Source of the DNA: Bemisia tabaci
Lineage: Eukaryota; Arthropoda; Insecta; Hemiptera; Aleyrodidae
Direction of reading: 5' to 3'
Assembly: GCF_918797505.1 (NCBI RefSeq)
Contig: NC_092800.1
Span: 33,966,263-34,030,262, forward strand
DNA length: 64,000 nt
Shown here: piece after piece, positions 11,280 through 22,452 of the stretch
Layout of the letters: each line of letters begins with the position of its first letter
Position numbering within the stretch: the stretch's first letter is position 1
Made by a program: the position numbers and the translations under genes
The notes under the pieces: model-generated
Told to the model about the DNA's origin: nothing
What the model saw: only the letters and a program-made list of their open reading frames with translations
Databases searched by the model: none

Positions 11280-12131
11280 ATGGGCCACTGGAAGTGTCTT
11301 CTAGGGGATAGGCCGCGTAGCGGCTAGAAGAAGTACCTTCTAATAAGATTAATAACGGAAGAGGAAAAATGGTGACACCGTTGAGGTTGAAAAAATAGCG
11401 ATCCTTTTGACATGGCGTGACGATTTGCTTGAGCGGGAGGGTAAATTTCCTTGACAAGGCGGACGACAGCTAGGCGAGGGAGCGAAACGTGTTGAAAAGG
11501 CTAGTTATTATCTTATTACAGGCGAGTCTCAACGTGGGAAGAGTAAACGAATCTGCGTGGGTATTTGTCGAATGAGGCTCGTGGTCTGCGCTGGCGGTCG
11601 GGCCGGGGTGAGAGAGGAAAGAAATAAATGATCGGAGAGTAGATTTGTCGGCTCGGCGGAGGGCGAGGGGTGGAAGGCGATAACAATTTGTTGCGGGTTG
11701 CTGGGTGCCCGGGCGCCGGCTTCTGTGAGCACTCGTACAAAGTGGCCTCGTTGCGCCACTGCCGAGTGCCCCACTGCCAGAGTTACATTCGATAGCCACA
11801 CCGCAAATGTTGCCACACTCACAGATCACCATGACACAATGAGTCTATTGCAATTTTTGGCTACAGTGGAAAGAAGAGTTGAGGGGTTTGGGGACAAGGC
11901 GCATAAGTGCAGTTTTCGCCAAATCGAGGAATACGTGTTAAAAGTTTCGAAATTACATGGATCCTGACGGCGAAAAGATAGTTCAAACTGACTTTGAAAT
12001 GCTTAAATATTGGAATTATGGAGCGAATTTTCCTTAGAATATGAAATAAGACTAGCTTTACTTGAAATCATGAATATCACAATTTTTTCAAAATCTGCAT
12101 ATATGTGCCTTGTCCTCCAAGCACCTCCGTG

Positions 12132-12133
<2 letters not shown>
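11280..12133. other. GC-rich island with unsupported frames
   Basis: Bases ~11440-11830 are GC-rich and have overlapping open frames on both strands, a common result of GC-rich sequence. None resembles a known protein, and no repeat partner was found. Could contain exon or regulatory sequence. Confidence 0.4.

Positions 12134-12172
<39 letters not shown>
12134..12172 (+). repeat. Poly(T) tract, 39 bases
   Basis: Uninterrupted T run with no palindromic element beside it. Confidence 0.9.
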
Positions 12173-12175
<3 letters not shown>

Positions 12176-14344
12176 GAGATAGTATATTCCAGGAATTCCG
12201 CACTGCTATCTTCTCATGGTGTGATCATTACCTCTGGTCAACGCTTAGATTCGCATAATGATGAATTGTGGACAAAAAGTATGGCAATTAATTTATCACC
12301 ATGCAAAATGCTCATCCTAACACTCACCAGTCATCGTTGGGCGAATTTTGTGCTGAAAAATTTGCTCTCTGGTGGAAAAATGTGGACTTGTTTCATTTTT
12401 GTCTGAAATGACGTCAATTTTTGTGATTTTGCTGCTTCCTAATGGTCTACTATACTGCAGATTCAAATGTGAATAAAATCCTTTGATAGTCTTTAACTTT
12501 TTGGGGGGAAAACCGAGGAAGCGGCTTTTCGGGGGGAAAATGCAGCCTCTGAAGGATGGGTCGAGTGACGGCCAGAGGGCTTACCCCTCAGTAACTCACA
12601 AAAGAGTATTAAATTTATTCAGTTCATGAGATCCTGACTGCCTTATAAACTTGATCTTAATTGAATCAAATCATGCAAAAAGTTCGATATCAATTAATTT
12701 TTTTAAGAATCAGGTTTGTTTTACCCAACAAAAATGATCAACAAAGTCGATGTACGGGGTAATTCGTACAGTTTTATTTAAAGTGGTGGAACTGTAAGTA
12801 ATATTACTCGAAATTTTTGACGTCTCTAACTTGTTAATTTACGATAGAATAGCTCCACGCAAATTCCGAAACACTGTATCGGACATCGGACGTTTTCGCG
12901 CGGGCTAATTCAATTAGAAAGACTCGGCGCTTTTCCTCTAATTTTTCTTTCCCTGAAAATAGGGTTTTCATTTATCCTGGATGCCGATTCTTAGAAGGAA
13001 ATTATCGACGCTGTCTCAGCGGATCGATTGTCGAAATTACCTTGATCGATTGTTGAAATTTCCTTCATCGATATATCCCTTTCTCAACGATGTTATTTAT
13101 CGATGAATGGCATTCGATAACGATTCATCAATCGACCAGCAAATCCTATACTAATGCCACGGATGCTACAGTTTCTTAGCTATTGAAAGACGGTGTGTGA
13201 ATTGAGTTTGGCAAAATAGAACCCTTATCCTTCTTTCGGAAAATAAGAGGTCCATTTACAGAATTTTCCTTTGGTTTTCAGATGAAAAAGTTTGCATTTC
13301 AAAATTTTATTAATAAGCTACAAGACCTTTGCTTTTTTATTTCGAACCTGAAAGATCATGCACGTTTGCCATTAATTTTATTATTTATTTCGAACTTTTA
13401 ATAGCTTGGTCCCATTCTAAATGCAGAGATAGCCAATTTCCCAGAGAAGAGAACGTTGAAATTGTATACTGAGCCTGAGTTTGAAGACACACCCGCGATA
13501 TGTAAAGCAAAAAGAAATAAATCGACACATGATCCTCTGTGTGATAACCTTCAAGACAAAGGAGGACAACCAGTTCAACCAGTGTCAGCCCCCATTCTTA
13601 CCAACATTCTCATTGAGACTCATTCTATAACTGCCAAAGTCACTCAAACAAATAATGTCTTTTACGAAAATATGAGTTTGCAACTTTTGTCCGAAATTGT
13701 GCGTGTAGTCTGAAGAGAAATCAGTGACATTTTCGGTCAGAAATGCCCAACAATTCCTAGATAAAAACACAATTTGCGAGCAGACATTTTGGAATGTGGG
13801 TACGTTTTTTTCACCTAGAGAACGATTACATCGATCGAGAGGGAGATTCTCATACTTCATTTTGATGAAATCTATTCAGAGAAAGAGATCGTGTACATAA
13901 TGATGCAACTTGAGTTCTTTCAAGCAACTATCGAGCTGACCCCTCACTGTATATACAAAACAAAAACTTGGCTCTTTTCTGAAACAGATTCAATCTCTTT
14001 CATCGGTCGGGATTTTCATGTGTCGGGTCGTGAGAAATTTCTGAAATTTGCCCATTCGGCAACAACTGATTGGATAGACACTCTCAGTTTATTAAACCTG
14101 TGACAGTGAGCTCGAAGCGCGGTCAGTTATCGGATTTCACTCGAACTGACAAACCCACCAATTTATAACGCCCGTAGGCGTGGGAATGAGGTGAGGTAAG
14201 AATCATAACCGGCGTATACACTGCCACAATTCGACGTCATTAAGCGAAGGTGAATTATTCCAACTTGACCAATTTCAAAAAGCGCGTAACTGCTAGTGAA
14301 ATGCTTTGTGGACATACGATGTTCTTCTCATCTTTCGATGTGAA
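12173..14344. other. 2.2 kb without gene; ATCGAT-rich patch
   Basis: No credible gene. At 13018-13135 there is a cluster of ATCGAT/TCGATTG phrases (GATCGATTGTCGAAATT, GATCGATTGTTGAAATT, CATCGATATAT, TTATCGATGAATG), a short local repeat. A similar patch is near 54480-54560. Confidence 0.5.
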
Positions 14345-14600
14345 TTTAGAATCAAATTTAGCAGAGGGGAACCAGTGTGATGACGGTGTTGCTTCGTGCA
14401 TTTTTCGTTCCATATGGCTCTAGAGTAGAGAGAGTTTTTGTTTTGCGAACAAAAATTTGTCGATATTGAAGGGAAACGATCGTGTAAATTTTATTCCTGT
14501 ACATACATATAATCAGAATTTTAAAAGGGAATAAGATATTGCACGACTTTGAAAACATTGTGATCGAATTGATCCCCTTCTGTTAAAGTTAGTCAAATTT
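14345..14600. mobile_element. Family H element, copy 1 (decayed)
   Basis: The left side has GGGGAACCAGTGTGATGAC followed by GTTGCTTC; the right has GCACGACTTTGAAAAC, then ATTGATCCCCTTCTG. This is the same layout as 19338-19592 and 53056-53305. Inner GTGTAAATTTTA is also shared. Confidence 0.65.
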
Positions 14601-14835
14601 TTCTTGGCCATGCAAAACCTCACAAAATGGTGTAAAACGTTGCTTCTTTCAATGGCCTTGATCGATATTGACTTCATAATTTAAAAGTGGGCTTCGTATA
14701 AGTGTGTTGCGGGCTCTGGGATTAGATTAAATATCTTATTCCTTAAAAATTAGAACTTGGTACAAAATTAAAACTGTTTTTGCCAAAGTTGAAAAAAGGA
14801 GGTTTAATAGCTTTCGAATGAAACACAGACATTTG

Positions 14836-15237
14836 CCAACATACGTCGTTGTTCCTTAGCAAAGCAGTATGCCAGTATGATGGTCAAAGAAAGAGGCAGA
14901 CATCCCTTTTTTATGCATGCTCTTACTTCCTCTGTCAACTGATGAATTACTATCCAGCATGTTAGAATGCTTCGCAAAGCGCGTCATGTCGCTGTGAGCG
15001 CTAGCAAAGCCCAAGTGCCTTCAATTATTCGTGTATGCAACACGGGCATCCTCAGGACACGAATAGTTGCATCCAGGACTTAGGATGGACGTTACAACAA
15101 GTTTAGTGGTGAACACACAAATCAGAGCTAATCGCACCCGTTTTTATACCGTTTTCTTTTAAATTCAGTGCGCACTTATATTATTTTCCGTTTTTTGGAG
15201 ACAGAAATATGTCTCAAAGCAATTATTCGGTTCCCCG
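14836..15237 (+). repeat. Family K dispersed repeat, copy 2
   Basis: Direct-orientation match to 5049-5430 over nearly its whole length, with scattered indels (here GGTCAAAGAAAGAGGCAGA replaces TCAAAAGAAAAGCCAGG). Ends at GGAGACAGAAATATGTCTCAA. Confidence 0.7.
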
Positions 15238-15439
15238 CGAAACCGTTGCGTTTTAAATTTGCAATTGCGTTAAACGTGTCGCGCTTTTTAGTTACTTTTT
15301 TTGTAATAATTTAAAGGAATAAAATGTTTACCAGAACACGTATTTTAAAAGAATGGAAGAATTGACCGTTCATTTTCTTGAATACATTTCATGAAGATGG
15401 CATCCAGCCGAAACGCATCCGAGAAAATAAACAGTTAAT

Positions 15440-15655
15440 TTTTCCATAGTTTTAAAATGCTTGTTCTGGTGAAAATTTTATTCCTTAATCTGATTATTTT
15501 ATTAACAACACGCGAAATGCGATTCTCGAGATACTTTTTTTGTGTTTTTAATGTGTGCATCTTTTCCTACGCGTTATTTGCCTTGCGGAAAAATGTATTG
15601 GTAGGTGTAAATTCTTTCATGGTTCAGTGGCCCATTTTCGACATTTCGCTCTAAA
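15440..15655 (+). repeat. Family N repeat, copy 1
   Basis: Aligns with about 60040-60265 in the same orientation: TTTTTTTGTGTTTTTAATG / TTTTTTTGCATTTTTAATG, then TTC-TACGCGT / TTCTACACGT, and TTCTTTCATGGTT / TTCGTTCATGGTT. The alignment is partly gap-free, so the same frame is open in both, but no protein family is recognised. Confidence 0.55.
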
Positions 15656-15668
15656 CCACTGTTTCATT

Positions 15669-16426
15669 CTACCGTGCTAAGAAAGAACGCCGTATGAACA
15701 TTCAAGAGTTGCCAAAACTCCCTTGATAAAACATGTATTTTTGACAACATTCATGCATATTTTTCCTTGAAATTTTCAGATATTTTAGTTTACATCGCGT
15801 AAAAAAATTATCTGACATTTTTGGAAAATAATATCCGCAATGGAGATGTTGCATGTGTGAGGGATTTGCGATTTGACTATTGTTTCTTATGTAAAAGTTC
15901 GCAAGAAACACGATGGTGCCACTGGTTTTCTCTGAAATCAACTCTCAAGCTCAAAAAAAGCTCTCAAGTTGAGGCCAAAATGGAGGGGATATCCCACGCT
16001 ATCCTGAGAGTCCACCTCTACATCAAGACAAACTCTCCATGCGAAGATAGGGAGCAAATACATTAGCAGGTATGCCGTGTTTTCAGTCTTAAAGTCTCCA
16101 AATAAAGTGGCAGCCCTGTCAATGTATTTGCTCCCTATCTTTGCATGGAGAGTTTGTCTTGATGTAGAGGTGGACTCTCGGGATAGCGTGGGATACCCCC
16201 TCCATTTTGGCTTCCACTTGAGAGCTTTTTTTGAGCTTGGGAGTTGATTTCAAAGAAAACCAGTGGCACCATCGTGTTTCTCGCGAACTTTTACAAAAGA
16301 AACATCAGTCCAATCGCAAATCCCTCACACATGCAACATCTCCATTTTCCTAGTAAATTCGGTTTTTATCGGTTGACACTTGGCGACGTCTGAAGGCTCG
16401 TACGGCGTTTTTCCATAGCACGACAG
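15669..16426. mobile_element. Family B element, copy 2, host of a C insertion
   Basis: The left end (CTACCGTGCTAAGAAAGAAC then GCCGTATGAACATTC) and the right end (GTACGGCGTTTTTCCATAGC then ACGACAG) are those of a B element. Identical CATT at 15665-15668 and 16427-16430 marks the 4-bp target duplication. The middle is interrupted by the C element at 15839-16346, so B is older than C here. Confidence 0.85.
15839..16346. mobile_element. Family C long palindrome, copy 1
   Basis: About 508 bp in two arms of ~230 bp that are nearly perfect complements: left AATGGAGATGTTGCATGTG through AAATACATTAGCAGG, right CTGTCAATGTATTTG through ATGCAACATCTCCATT. The spacer holds GCCGTGTTTTCAG. No coding capacity. 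Copies at 25205-25714 and 56998-57500 are closely similar; decayed relatives are at 35870-36110 and 60469-60790. Confidence 0.9.
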
Positions 16427-16450
16427 CATTGTCCCTGAGATCTTTCTCCT

Positions 16451-16836
16451 AGAGTACCTATATAGGGAGAGTACCGACAGATCTGAAACTCCGAAAGTCC
16501 ATCAGGCCTTCACCGATGCCTCCGCGAATAAAGTTAGGGCCCAAAAGGGCAGCCAACCTATGAATTTCAATTATCCAGAGCGATTTACTGATACTATTGT
16601 TACGAACCGTCCTTTATTAAGCACGTGTTTGACTCAGTTTTTGCAGAAAATTTACTCAATTTCGCGGAAGAACGCTCATTTCTGTACATTCTTGGCCAAC
16701 TTGGTTAGAATTGGAATCTGCAGACTGGCAGTGAAATTTTGTGCGTTAGAAGTTGGTTAGAAGGGTGGCTGCACTTTTGGGCCCTAAGCCCTCCATGAAC
16801 CGATCTGTCGGTACTCTCCCTATACAGGTACTCTAC
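16451..16836. mobile_element. Family AA inverted-repeat element
   Basis: Left arm AGAGTACCTATATAGGGAGA then GTACCGACAGATC; right arm GATCTGTCGGTACTCTCCC then TATACAGGTACTCT. A second inner inverted pair (TAGGGCCCAAAAGGGCAGCC and GGCTGCACTTTTGGGCCCTA) lies inside. Flanks TTTCTCCT (16443-16450) and TTTCTCCC (16837-16844) may be an 8-bp target duplication with one change. No coding frame. Confidence 0.8.
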
Positions 16837-16844
16837 TTTCTCCC

Positions 16845-17170
16845 TGATCTCCATTCGAGTTGAGAAATCCAGTCTGGGTCGTCGTCGCCGGAATCGGAAA
16901 AAAGCAAAGGCTTAAGCGAGTCGCGAAGTCTCCCTCCGCTCCGAGCGGTAGCGCGTCCCCGTCCCCGGGTCCCTGGGCCCTGCTAATTCCGTTATGAGAG
17001 TTTATTGCTCCGCAGGGCGGATGTCACTGCGAACGCGAGTCGCCTAATTAAATTTATTCATTCGCGCTCCTGCTGGCGAGCAAACGCCAACCGGCGGGCG
17101 GGAAAAATTATCGGGGGATTAAGACCCTCTGCCCGTACGAGCAAATACACTTTTCCACCCGGCGAACACC
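16845..17170. other. GC-rich island
   Basis: GC-rich, with CCCCGTCCCCGGGTCCC and a TAATTAAATTTATTCATTCG patch. No protein recognised and no copy elsewhere in the window. A candidate conserved non-coding or promoter region only by composition. Confidence 0.4.
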
Positions 17171-17174
17171 TATA

Positions 17175-17427
17175 CCGCCGTGCTGAGGAAGAACGCCGTA
17201 TGAGCCTTCCGGCGTTGCCAAATTTCCTCTGATAAAACACGAATTTCCTGGTGAAATTGTGAATAATTTCCTTTCGATTTTACAGATAATTTTGTACGCA
17301 ATTTCACCTTAAGTTCCTGAAAATTTAAAGGAAAAATATTCATAAATTTACGCAAAAATTAACATATTATCGAAGGAAATTTGGCAACTCTCGAATGTTC
17401 ATACGGCGTTCTTCCTTAGCACGGCAG
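17175..17427. mobile_element. Family B element, copy 3
   Basis: 253 bp from CCGCCGTGCTGAGGAAGAAC to CTTCCTTAGCACGGCAG, with near-complete inverted arms. It is flanked by TATA at 17171-17174 and 17428-17431. Confidence 0.9.
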
Positions 17428-17438
17428 TATACTGCCGA

Positions 17439-17691
17439 CTGCCGTGCTGAGGAAAAACGCCGTATGAGAATTCGAGAGTTGCCAAGTTTCCGCCGGTAAA
17501 ATATTTATTTTTGAGGAGAGTTATGGATATTTTCTTCCGAAACTGTCGGATCATATAGATCTAATTACGAAGGAAATTCTTTGGGAAACTGAACGGAAAA
17601 TATTCACAAGTTTTCCTGAAAATTTGTATTTGATCCAAGGAAATTTGGCAACTTACGAAGGTTTATGCGGCGTTTTTCTTTAGCATGACAG
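17439..17691. mobile_element. Family B element, copy 4
   Basis: 253 bp from CTGCCGTGCTGAGGAAAAAC to TTCTTTAGCATGACAG, starting 11 bases after copy 3. No matching 4-bp flanks (CCGA versus CATA), so the arrangement may reflect recombination between copies. Confidence 0.85.
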
Positions 17692-17695
17692 CATA

Positions 17696-18395
17696 CTCCC
17701 ACTCTGCGAGAAAATGTCGTATGATCTTTCAGGAGTTGCCAAATTTCCCTTCGTGCAGTTCTCTCATTTTATTTTACCAAAGATTCCGGGGTTCCCGGAA
17801 TCATTCCGACGTTTCCAAACCTGCCTGGAGAATGCCGAAGTACGCCCGGATTCGGTTCCAAAATTGTCAGATTTGATAAAAAAAAATGATAATAATAATA
17901 AAAAAATAGTCATCAAATGTAATAAAATATCAGGTCAGACTGACAAAAAAAACCCCAAAATCTCGACAAAATTCAGGGAATAACTAGAAATTTTGGAGTA
18001 TTCCAGGAATTTTGAGAAAGTTCGAGGAAAGTTTCGAGAAATTGCTAAAGCTCAGTATTTCGGAACTAAATTCCGGGGAATGACAGCACTGCCTTCCTGA
18101 AACATAAATTTTTGAGGAAAATTATAAATATTTTTCCTTAAGAATTTCATATACTTTAAATAAAATTGCGAATGAAAATGTCTGAATAATTGGAGGAGAA
18201 GTATCCAAAATTTTCCATGAGATTCACATTGCATCGAAGGAAATATTGCAACGACTGAGGCTTATGCAGCGTACCCGTATTTCCTTAGCATGACAGTATA
18301 CTGTGTCATTATGAGGAAAATCAAAATCATTGTGGGTGGCAAATTGGCAACGTTCCAAGAATCATACGGTGTTTTCCTGGGTACAGCAGTACACC
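17696..18395. repeat. Cluster of broken family B pieces
   Basis: Three fragments: 17700-17756 (left end, GTCGTATGATCTTTCAGGAG), 18083-18296 (missing its left end, ending TTCCTTAGCATGACAG followed by TATA) and 18301-18395 (both ends short, internal part lost). Between them 17757-18082 is AT-rich sequence with no other identity. Confidence 0.65.
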
Positions 18396-18660
18396 GGACA
18401 GTCAAAGGTCGCGCGAGAGAGGATTATGTCTCGCATGAATTATGAAGTTGGAGAGTGCGGCGCGGGGGGATGCCGCTCTAATTTGTGGAGACCCTTCCTC
18501 GCGACCTCTGCTTTTATATCTTCCCCGAAAACGGTTGAGTTTATTAGTGGTCTCACTCATTAGGGTGGATCTACAGTCCTTTAGAGAGCGATTCATTGGT
18601 CACTCCATTCATGGGTTGCAGGAAACTGGTGATCGTCAGTAACTTAGAATCCACTGGTAA

Positions 18661-18824
18661 CGGTGGCGTGGCGTGAATTTCAATGTATCGATTGTTATGC
18701 CATTTAACCTTTGGTAAAGAATCGATTATAAAGGCGTTCGTTGCGAACACCCTGTTTATCGATCCTTTTCTACAGGTTTAAATGGCATAACAATCGATAC
18801 ATCGCAGTTCACGCCACGCCACTG
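18661..18824. mobile_element. Family A hAT-like MITE, copy 2
   Basis: 164-bp palindrome, CGGTGGCGTGGCGTG to CACGCCACGCCACTG, flanked by perfect 8-bp repeats ACTGGTAA at 18653-18660 and 18825-18832. The centre again has GTTCGTTGCGAAC. Confidence 0.92.
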
Positions 18825-18899
18825 ACTGGTAATGAATGGAAAAATGCGCGGATCTGATGTAAAGCGAAACGAGAAAGGCCGATTATTTTGCCTTGAATT

Positions 18900-19152
18900 C
18901 TGCCGTGCTATGGAAAAACGCCGTATGAGCCAGCAGGCATTGCCAAATTTCCTTTGATAAAACATGAATTTCCTGGTAAGCTTATGAACATTTTCCTTCC
19001 AATTTTCCAGATAATTTTGTTCGCAATTTCGCCTAAAGATTCTGAAAATTTCAAGGAAAAATATTCATAACTTTCCTCAAAAATAAACATTTTATCGAAG
19101 GAAATTTGGCAACTCTCGAATGTTCATATGGCGTTCTTCCTTAGCAAGGCAG
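18900..19152. mobile_element. Family B element, copy 5
   Basis: 253 bp, CTGCCGTGCTATGG to CCTTAGCAAGGCAG, flanked by AATT at 18896-18899 and 19153-19156. Arms are well preserved. Confidence 0.9.
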
Positions 19153-19337
19153 AATTGAAATGGACGTTTTTCCTCCACTACCACATGGCGGCATCCGATG
19201 CACTTGAGAATGTACTGAAATGATCTTGCAATTAATCGGGCTTGGACCGGATGGCTTCTCAACCTTCTCCATGACATGACGTAAAGTATGGCGTAATATG
19301 AAGGCGTTTAACTACCGAGATCTTGCATTTGAAGTTG

Positions 19338-19592
19338 GATCACATTTAACAAAAAGAAACCTGCGCGATTAGAGTTTTGTAAAAATGTTGCTTCTTCATG
19401 ATTATCTAAAAAATCTCCTACACTAGCAAAAAGTGTTTACTTACCACCAAAAAAATTGTTAATTTTAAAGGAAATCAACAGTGTAAATTTTAATGCTGTG
19501 CGTATATTGAGTAATTTTAGAAGAGGAGAAGAAGATGCACGATTTTGAAAGCACAGTAATCGCGCTGGTTCCTTTTTGCTACATGCAGTCCA
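19338..19592. mobile_element. Family H element, copy 2
   Basis: Left GGATCACATTTAACAAAAAG then AAACCTGCGCGATTA; right AATCGCGCTGGTTCCTTTTT then GCTACATGCAGTCC. Inner pair GTTGCTTCTTC / GAAGAAGATGC. No coding frame. Confidence 0.75.
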
Positions 19593-20195
19593 GTTCATCC
19601 TCCAGGGAAACCACTAGTATGCCGAATTTGAATCGTAGCGTTTCCATAACTCCGATTTGATTTGACATTTTTGGGCGTTTTCTTCGAAGATTGTTTGGAA
19701 AACACTCCTCTGTACTTTATTTTACGTTCCAATGTTCAGTGTTCACACAGAACATACTTTTGCAACTACTTCAAGAAAATCGATCAATAATTGCATACAA
19801 ATACCTGGTGTAACACATCGTGGTGTGAATTAGAATAGTTTCTCTTGCGACTCCTTTTAAAATACCTGCTTTCAAACTTCTTTTCCATGATTCAAAGTTC
19901 CGAAGGTATGCAGCTATTTGGGTCTACTGATTTCATCCTCCGAAATTCCTCTGCTTACCTTTGTGCGTCGAGAGGCGGTATCGCGGGTGCGGATTTTCGT
20001 AGTATAGTTGCACTAACTCGGTTTAAATGAAAAGTTAAGCCAGTTTCCAGACACCGTAAGCCACCGGTGGTCGTATTTAGATACTTTTGATGAGTTTAAG
20101 TGGCGACTTGCGCCAGACTTTCTGTCAAATTTATTCGTCACCGCAGGCTTTGTTGGAACTGCACCCGCGAAGTTCGCTGAACCGTCCCGCCGAGC
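19593..20195. other. No gene seen
   Basis: Mixed composition; becomes GC-richer after 20050. No repeat partner or credible frame. Confidence 0.4.
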
Positions 20196-20199
20196 TACA

Positions 20200-20452
20200 C
20201 TCCCGTGCTAAGGGAGAACGCCGTATGAACATTCGAGAGTTGCCAAATTTCCTTCTATAAAACTTTTATTTATGACGAAAATTATAAATATTTCTCCTTG
20301 AAATTTTCAGAAGTTTTAGATCAAATGACAAACACAATAATCTGAGAAATCCGTAGGCAAATATTCAAAAATTTTCCAGAAAATTAGTGATTTGCCAGGG
20401 GGAATTTGGCAACGCCTGAGGGCTCTTAAAGCGTTTTTCCTTGACACGGTAG
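20200..20452. mobile_element. Family B element, copy 6
   Basis: 253 bp, CTCCCGTGCTAAGG to CCTTGACACGGTAG, flanked by TACA at 20196-20199 and 20453-20456. Confidence 0.9.
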
Positions 20453-20456
20453 TACA

Positions 20457-20695
20457 GGAGGAACGCGTATGAACGTCACGTTGTCGAATTGCCGCTAATA
20501 AAATATTTATTTTTGAGGAAAGTCATGAATATGTATCTTGGAATGCAGGTGCACTGGAATAAATTACAGAGAACGTTCTGTGCGAAGTTTGAGGGGAAAA
20601 ATCACAGGTTTTGCCGAAAATACGTATTTTACAGGAAGAAATGTGGCAATGTGTGGATTTTCATGCGGCGTTTCTCCGCAACACAGCAGCGTTTA
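20457..20695. mobile_element. Family B element, copy 7 (decayed, adjoining copy 6)
   Basis: GGAGGAACGCGTATGAACGT at the left and CATGCGGCGTTTCTCCGCAA then CACAGCAG at the right preserve the B ends. The interior is strongly diverged. It directly follows copy 6 in tandem; copy 6 could have inserted at its left end. Confidence 0.6.
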
Positions 20696-21079
20696 CGACC
20701 TAACATTGTTTAAACTTTATAATGAGACAGTCGCGAGAGTAAATCATGTCACGTTAGAGATCAGCAACTCTTTTAGTCTTCGCGTTATGACATCATTGCT
20801 TCCGACAAAAGTTACAATTGTTTCCAAACGAAAGAGAACAATATTCTCCTCTCTCACTGAAATTCCAGATACTGAGTTCAACGTTTTTTCTTAAAAATAT
20901 TTTGCAGATTCCATTTACAGGACGTAACGTTTCCGGCTCATCTTGTAAAGCAATTTTCTGAATAGGGAAACGAATGGTACACATGCCGTTTCGCAAATGA
21001 GCTGAAAAAGTATTTTAACTATTTCCGGTCATTTCAAAAAATTGGATTAAAAGATACCTCTAGTACTTGCATGGCTTTA

Positions 21080-21348
21080 CACTGAAAACAAATTCGGTCA
21101 CATGAACAGAACGTTCGGTGTTCCATACCATCTAAAATATTTAGTTTGTCAAACTGAACTTTCAGGTCGTGTAACCGGACGTTCGGCATTTATGACCAAA
21201 CTTTGTAGGTCAGTTCACTTTGCCGCACGATTTTAGTTATACGAACCGAAAGTTCGGTTTGATAAACCGAAAATTCAGTTTGACAAACCGAATTAGTTGG
21301 GATGATAAGGAACTTTTGTACATACGACCAAACTTTTTTTTTTCAGTG
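21080..21348. mobile_element. Family E-like element with iterated AACCGAA phrases
   Basis: Ends CACTGAAAACAAATTCGGTC and TTTTTTTTTTCAGTG resemble the E family. The interior is different: repeated ACCGAA/TTCGGT phrases (GAACCGAAAGTTCGG, AAACCGAAAATTCAG, AAACCGAATT). No clear target duplication and no coding frame. Confidence 0.65.
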
Positions 21349-21581
21349 ATAAACTCGCAAAAACGTGCGTGTATCATCCCTATTAATGTGAGAAGTGAGT
21401 AAGAGGGCAGCACAGGCGCACGAAAAATAGCACCGTCACTTTCCCTGACAAATTATAAAAACCACTTTTTATCCATTATACTGGTCGATGTTGTCGGTCA
21501 GGTGTCCTAATTTCCATCCCCACATCAGAAAAGAGAACACGGCCAACAGAAAGGATTAACTCGACGGGCAGTCAATCAAAC

Positions 21582-21703
21582 GGACGTATTTCTGCCAAAC
21601 AATACTATGTGCATTATGACGTGAGCCCTGTCATGCATATAGTCTTATGGGTCTTAGGGCTAGTGTCTTAATGCACGTAGTTCCGTTAGGCAGAAATACG
21701 TCC
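21582..21703. mobile_element. Family F palindromic MITE, copy 1
   Basis: 122 bp from GGACGTATTTCTGCC to GGCAGAAATACGTCC, with arms continuing through AA-TATGTGCATTA and TAATGCACGTAGTTCCG. Copies at 50996-51117 and 60346-60468. Confidence 0.85.
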
Positions 21704-22452
21704 AAATGCAGGATCTGATAATGTATAATTTTTTGAATGGAAAGAGAATGTGTGAGAAAAACTTCGATCGACTTCGACTTGCGTGAGCCAGGTCGACTTA
21801 TTCTCACCTTTTATCAATGCACGAGAAGAATAGGGTTGCTAGGCGTGAGTTTAACGGGATTATAATAACGATGATTAACCTAAAAGGTCTAAGAAGGGGT
21901 CGACAGCATTGTTGCAAAATGTGTTTTCATTGTCATGTGACAAATCTCAACGATTTTGACCACCAAACAATCGTTAACTTAGGCCGGCTTGAGCTATCTA
22001 TGAGTCGAATGAAGCTCTCTGAATGGCTGAGCCCGGTGATTTTAGGTCTAGTGAGTAGACTCAGTGTACGATCGACCATAAACCAATGCAAAACGGACCT
22101 AGAGTGCAAATCATTGTGCGCAGCATGATGACTCTTACATTGTTACAATTAAACTAAATGAATGTTATGAAATTGATGCAAGCAACTATTACTGCTCCGA
22201 CACCGCTCACATTGCCTACCAAAAAATTGAAGGCGAACTATTTAAGATTGTAAAACACGATATGGAAAGTACTATCATTTTGATGATACTGCGATTGAAT
22301 GTGAACAACTTCTGGAGGCAACTATTACTGCTCCAAAGCCGCTCAAACTGCCTGTCAGAATGTTGAAGGCAAACTGGCTAGTAAACCAAAACACTTTAAG
22401 TTACAATTAAACCGTATAAACGTAATCAAGCTCGAGCTCGTGAGAGCAACTC
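21704..22452. other. No gene seen
   Basis: Contains two related phrases (AACTATTACTGCTCCGACACC at ~22183 in part, and AACTATTACTGCTCCAAAGCC in part at ~22320) about 137 bases apart, a faint local duplication. Otherwise nothing recognised. Confidence 0.4.

Noticed and set aside
11470..11967. Overlapping ~90-120 codon frames on both strands
   Set aside because: GC-rich DNA with several frames open at once, no recognisable domain and no splice or promoter evidence.
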